In this document: positions 62,401 through 64,000 of the stretch, one piece after another
Numbering within the stretch: position 1 is the first letter of the stretch
Layout: every line of letters begins with the position of its first letter
DNA from: Notospermus geniculatus
Lineage: Eukaryota; Nemertea; Pilidiophora; Heteronemertea; Lineidae
DNA: 64,000 nucleotides
Direction: 5' to 3'
Assembly (NCBI GenBank): GCA_002633025.1
Contig: NMRB01000098.1
Location: 71,472 to 135,471 of the forward strand
Translations under genes and position numbers: made by a program
Notes under the pieces: model-generated
Database searches by the model: none
What the model was told of the DNA's origin: nothing
Seen by the model: the letters and a program-made list of their open reading frames with translations, nothing else

Positions 62401-64000
62401 TTACTCTAGAACAGGACTTGTCAGCTTCCACAGCTGAAAACATCCAAAGCTGAATCCGATGGCAAGGACCCCCATCTGAGGGATAAACTTGATACAAGTC
62501 ACACATATACTCGCTGAAAGAGGCAAGGTGAATCAGAAGATTAAGATGTGTTTGTAACCCCCATCACAAACAAGAAGTTACCATTCCCATCAGCACAATG
62601 GCTGATATTCATAAAAGCTAGCAAATGCTTTTACTTCATGATTTTGTAGTACATTTACATTGGACCTTGCTGTGAAAATCTGAAGTGAAAGCATTGCTAA
62701 CATTTATGAATACCAACCGGCAAACACTGTTTTCGACTTCCAATTTGCGGGACTTCAGCTGCTAGACTGTGCTTCAGCTATAGTAAACTTTCTGCACAGA
62801 AGCCATACCTTTAATAATAGGAACGTGTTATAATGTGTTACTAACCAAAGTTTGGTATCAAATAACACGTTCCTAAGAAACAGTAATTTTTGAATGTGGG
62901 TGCCTTACCAGAGCTGAAAGTTGCAAGGACTGTGCCATCGGGTTTCCTATAGAGGTACGATGAACCCCTGTGTCCATCACTGTCCAATGTCAAACAGAGA
63001 TGTTCCCGTCGTCTACTCGCGCTAGGTCTCGCTTTAGGCTGAGATCAGGGAGGCTTGGTGAGATAAAACATATCTGACCGGGTTGGACCTCGTCAGAGGG
63101 CAGGTCATCGTCCAGACACAAATCTGAAGCAGGAAGAAAAGTTATAGGATGAATCATAGAACATAACAAAGTGAGACAATAAGGGCTATACTGAAAACAA
63201 TTTTCAACCGTTGATAAAGTTCGTTACGTGGGACCCGGTCACCGGGTCATCCAAACCCCCATGAAATTTACGTGGGACCCGGTCACCGGGTCCTGTATAA
63301 TGGAAGGTAGTTAGAACAGATTTTTGTTAAAACAGTTTATAGGGATAAAACAGTTTTGAAAATATTGTCCTCCTTAAGCTGGTGACCATACATGCCAGTA
63401 ACGAAAGGGTTAAGTTTATTCAGAGTAGAAAGGCATGCTCAGCCTTCTACTCTGGGCGAACAGCCTTCTACACAAGAAGTTATTGAAAAGGTTACTTACC
63501 AATGAGGAAGACCTTGCCAGACCTGAGACCGACTGCCACAAGCCCACAATACAACTGTAACTGTTCACTGAACACCTCTTCTACGAGCTCCATCTCAACA
63601 GAAGTTACTGGTTCAATGCAGGTCACCTGAAAGAGACACATGGCGTCATTAAATGTGGTCACCCCCTCCCCCAAGAAAACACAAGGTCTAAGAATCTTCA
63701 TTCCACAGTGGGATTACGGTAATCATCTCTGGCTCTTCACGACGTCCGTCACAGTAAGCCGTGGTGCCTTGTACCTTGCACCTTCCAGGCCTTGTCTCCT
63801 GAGGCGAGCAAAAAAGTGCTCGCCTGAGAACAATAGANGCCTGACCTTCGCAAGGGCAAGTAAAAGATCCCATCGAAGTGAGGAACATGAGTAGCTTGTG
63901 ATAGCCTCTTCCGTACTTACCAGGGCCAATAATGCTGTGGCTTCAGCCCTGATGGAAAATCATATACAAACACAAAATACACAGTGCAATTACTCACCTT
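45569..64000 (-). CDS. AHCTF1: AHCTF1/ELYS nucleoporin, 5' end beyond window
   Basis: ELYS (MEL-28) binds AT-rich chromatin and nucleosomes after mitosis and recruits the NUP107-160 complex to start nuclear pore assembly; it also sits at kinetochores. Read on the minus strand, exons are: 63998-64000 (last bases only), 63500-63626, 62909-63123, 62405-62513, 61462-61590, 57855-57939, 57496-57655, 57160-57389, 56907-57000, 56502-56695, 56206-56296, 55565-55654, 55071-55211, 54557-54661, 54374-54470, 54055-54172, 53628-53846, 53154-53344, 51628-51722, 51097-51278, 50737-50881, 50241-50400, 49935-50153, 49634-49824, 48930-49247, 47839-48431, 47603-47656, 46359-46395 (doubtful) and 45569-45770. Phases chain correctly throughout, except a frameshift in 62909-63123 and an unresolved join near 46.4-47.6 kb. 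About 1,500 residues are encoded here; vertebrate ELYS is about 2,270, the difference being mostly a shorter tail and the missing N-terminus. One intron (57940-61461) hosts a gene on the other strand. Confidence 0.92.
45822..46045. repeat. Dispersed SINE-like repeat, copy B
   Basis: Opposite orientation to the copy at 51280. Shares GGATGGGGTCTTTTACTTG and GGCACCACGGCTTACTG. In the last ELYS intron. Confidence 0.5.
46359..46395 (-). CDS. AHCTF1: Possible small ELYS exon beside a transposon
   Basis: 37 bases with a good GTGAGT donor encode KKPSTVKKVVN and splice in phase 2 to the last exon, giving a continuous Lys-rich run. The acceptor reads TANAG because of the N at 46398, and the inverted repeat of the transposon at 46399-46930 begins immediately beyond it. 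The upstream phase needed (1) does not match exon 47603-47656 (0), so either another small exon was missed or this exon is not used. Confidence 0.4.
46399..46930. mobile_element. TACAGTGGAACCCCTC inverted-repeat element
   Basis: Perfect tips TACAGTGGAACCCCTC and complement; the interior repeats GACCACCCCTCT-type words. It abuts the doubtful ELYS exon 46359-46395. A degenerate relative is at 58578-58764. Confidence 0.7.
47453..47585. mobile_element. Inverted-repeat element TAGGGACTTTCAGCAAGG
   Basis: Arms contain AAGGCTCCGTATC and its complement; lies just past the ELYS exon 47603-47656. Confidence 0.55.
48621..48791. mobile_element. MITE with CACGTG/TGACGTCA ends, copy 2
   Basis: Same family as 5074-5231, in the ELYS intron between exons 48930-49247 and 47839-48431, in inverted orientation. 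Confidence 0.65.
49370..49612 (-). mobile_element. Truncated Helentron-like element
   Basis: Minus strand: a hairpin of ATCCCCCGCTTTAGC and GGGGGCATTA, then GTCCGTCGG-type sequence, then one AAGATGGTGGC unit. In an ELYS intron. Confidence 0.45.
50451..50693. mobile_element. Relative of the 60938 element
   Basis: GCACTTCTGCCGAAATCTCA and the degenerate complement, in an ELYS intron. Confidence 0.5.
50737..57000 (-). CDS. AHCTF1: ELYS alpha-helical domain exons
   Basis: Fourteen exons from 56907-57000 to 50737-50881 encode the central helical solenoid. Landmarks are YHSSLTPIPEQHFYPSSLGF, NLRYMLNWAWKKV (55565-55654), CVPLYDCSGIPLD (55071-55211), SRRQELNKLH, LMIDGLVDHMG and GSGLYPPPSLH (54055-54172), LLNLFLLEDIP and MKLIQGLWLLDHKDFE (53628-53846), then IVPWQHTRIIKALLYQGERK (53154-53344). 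The last exon, 50737-50881, gives RNTIVDGYLRTLPQVQRKL. Exon 55565-55654 keeps frame only if the acceptor is the CTAG at 55655-55658; the stronger-looking TTCAG four to eight bases further in does not, so the start is a choice made on phase. Confidence 0.9.
51280..51535. repeat. Dispersed SINE-like repeat, copy A
   Basis: Contains CCCGGGTTCGAATGC (B-box-like) and the shared block AGTAAGCCGTGGTGCCTTG to GGCCCTGACGG, with an A-rich end ATACAAATACAAAC. It lies in an ELYS intron. Related copies are at 45822-46045 and 63735-63975. Confidence 0.55.
51950..53096 (-). mobile_element. Helentron-like element containing the assembly gap
   Basis: On the minus strand it starts TTTTTAGCTCAGCTGACC with a hairpin, then a GTCCGTCTGTGTGTC-rich block (53010-53045), and ends at a hairpin AGGCCCATGGGCCT (51961-51974). 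It lies in the ELYS intron between exons 53154-53344 and 51628-51722. Confidence 0.5.
52167..52828. other. Assembly gap (662 N)
   Basis: A run of Ns inside an ELYS intron. Both edges belong to a Helentron-like element (51950-53096), so the missing part is probably its tandem-repeat core. Open frames through the Ns are meaningless. No ELYS exon is needed here: exon 53154-53344 (phase 2) joins 51628-51722 correctly. Confidence 0.98.
55740..55842. repeat. 16 bp tandem repeat
   Basis: About five units of CCAAGGTCATCACTGT, the later ones diverged. In an ELYS intron. Confidence 0.75.
55888..56086. mobile_element. MITE, TGGGGAACTTT family, copy 3
   Basis: Same family as 1610-1819, in an ELYS intron. 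Ends TGAGAGACTTTCC and GGAAAGTCTCCCA. Confidence 0.6.
57160..63626 (-). CDS. AHCTF1: ELYS beta-propeller exons
   Basis: Seven exons (63500-63626 to 57160-57389) encode most of the N-terminal seven-bladed propeller. Recognisable stretches are GLVAVGLRSGKVFLIG, then DLCLDDDLPS at the next junction, VLAIGFSFGCFQLWKL, the highly conserved QEPENDPR followed by YLWTVRG in exon 61462-61590, LYQFGYNRKVYVEHHG, and FYIGLFDMNRWYHSQMP in exon 57160-57389. These follow the vertebrate order (IDLCLDD, LAVGFSDGYLSLW, QEPENDPR, FDINRWYHAQMP). The propeller and the following helical domain together form the pore-binding half of the protein. Exon 62909-63123 needs a one-base correction to keep the frame. Confidence 0.9.
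58578..58764. mobile_element. TACAGTGGAACCTCTC relative
   Basis: Start TACAGTGGAACCTCTCTAAT with GAGGTGTCC words inside and a decayed right end. In the ELYS intron, upstream of the nested gene. Confidence 0.5.
59077..60822 (+). CDS. ADP-ribosyltransferase-fold protein, nested in an ELYS intron
   Basis: Two exons, 59077-59983 and 60275-60822, are joined by a GTAAGT donor and a TTTGACAG acceptor in phase 1, giving 484 residues. The start is the first ATG after an in-frame TGA at 59038-59040. The first ~105 residues are acidic and charged, then come a helical region (about 125-265) and a catalytic-type fold resembling arginine mono-ADP-ribosyltransferases: VYRGM with Arg273, a Ser motif GSSSLDIALAF (Ser308-310, in place of the usual STS), and DEFEVLL with Glu378-x-Glu380. 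Together these form an R-S-E layout, so transfer of ADP-ribose from NAD+ to a protein is predicted; substrate unknown. No signal peptide or membrane segment is seen, so it is probably cytosolic. The gene lies wholly within ELYS intron 57940-61461 on the opposite strand. An AATAAA at 61422-61427 is a possible but distant 3' end. Identity is by motif only; the exact subfamily is not recognised. Confidence 0.75.
60938..61181. mobile_element. Inverted-repeat element GACAAATC...CTTCTGCCGAAAT
   Basis: Arms hold GCGCACTTCTGCCGAAAT and complement. It follows the nested gene's stop by about 115 bases. A relative is at 50451-50693. Confidence 0.6.
61932..62153. mobile_element. MITE with TACTGTAAA ends, second copy
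   Basis: TACTGTAAAGCAAG start and CTGCTTTACAGTA end, with repeated AAATTTTCGCGA. In an ELYS intron. Confidence 0.6.
63227..63296. repeat. Duplicated palindrome GACCCGGTCACCGGGTC
   Basis: ACGTGGGACCCGGTCACC...GGGTC occurs twice within 70 bases in an ELYS intron; each is a near-perfect dyad. Confidence 0.7.
63735..63975. repeat. Dispersed SINE-like repeat, copy C
   Basis: Same orientation as the copy at 51280, with an extra segment and one N at 63839. In an ELYS intron. On the ELYS strand the family carries GTAAGTACGG, a strong-looking 5' splice site. Confidence 0.5.

Overview
This window is nuclear DNA from an intron-rich animal, with no bacterial or viral gene content. Genes are split by GT-AG introns, intergenic and intronic DNA is packed with short inverted-repeat transposons, and motifs such as ACATGTA and AGGCCTA recur throughout. 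The exon structures and repeat style suggest a marine invertebrate, most likely an invertebrate deuterostome (amphioxus, hemichordate or echinoderm); the sequence alone does not fix the class. There is one 662-base N gap (52167-52828) and single Ns at 9520, 41162, 46398 and 63839.

Layout. (1) 1-23014: two tandem, same-strand copies of the 3' two thirds of CEP41, a centrosomal/ciliary protein with a rhodanese-like domain. All six exons match one-to-one at about 98% identity, while the introns differ by many transposon insertions. Either the assembly placed both haplotypes of a polymorphic genome end to end, or this is a recent partial tandem duplication. Neither copy has its 5' exons in the window. 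(2) 23015-41087: no gene recognised; a transposon graveyard including five copies of a ~400 bp inverted-repeat family, a 33 bp minisatellite and two long tandem-repeat elements. (3) 41088-42957, minus: a small three-exon gene for a secreted cysteine-containing peptide of about 89 residues, with a TATA-like box and a polyadenylation signal. (4) 43000-45530: repeats only. (5) 45569-64000, minus: most of AHCTF1/ELYS, the chromatin-binding nucleoporin that seeds nuclear pore assembly. About 28 exons run from within the N-terminal beta-propeller through the alpha-helical domain to an AT-hook-like basic tail; the start lies beyond position 64000. One propeller exon carries an apparent one-base frameshift. 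(6) 59077-60822, plus: a two-exon ADP-ribosyltransferase-fold gene lying entirely inside a 3.5 kb ELYS intron on the opposite strand.

The CEP41 and ELYS genes are not functionally linked beyond being housekeeping cell-division/cilium genes. The most distinctive structural signals are a group of tandem-repeat elements with a shared 145-146 bp unit and Helentron-like ends, a 1.27 kb fold-back element carrying tRNA-like promoter boxes in both arms, and the several insertions whose empty sites can be read directly by comparing the two CEP41 copies.
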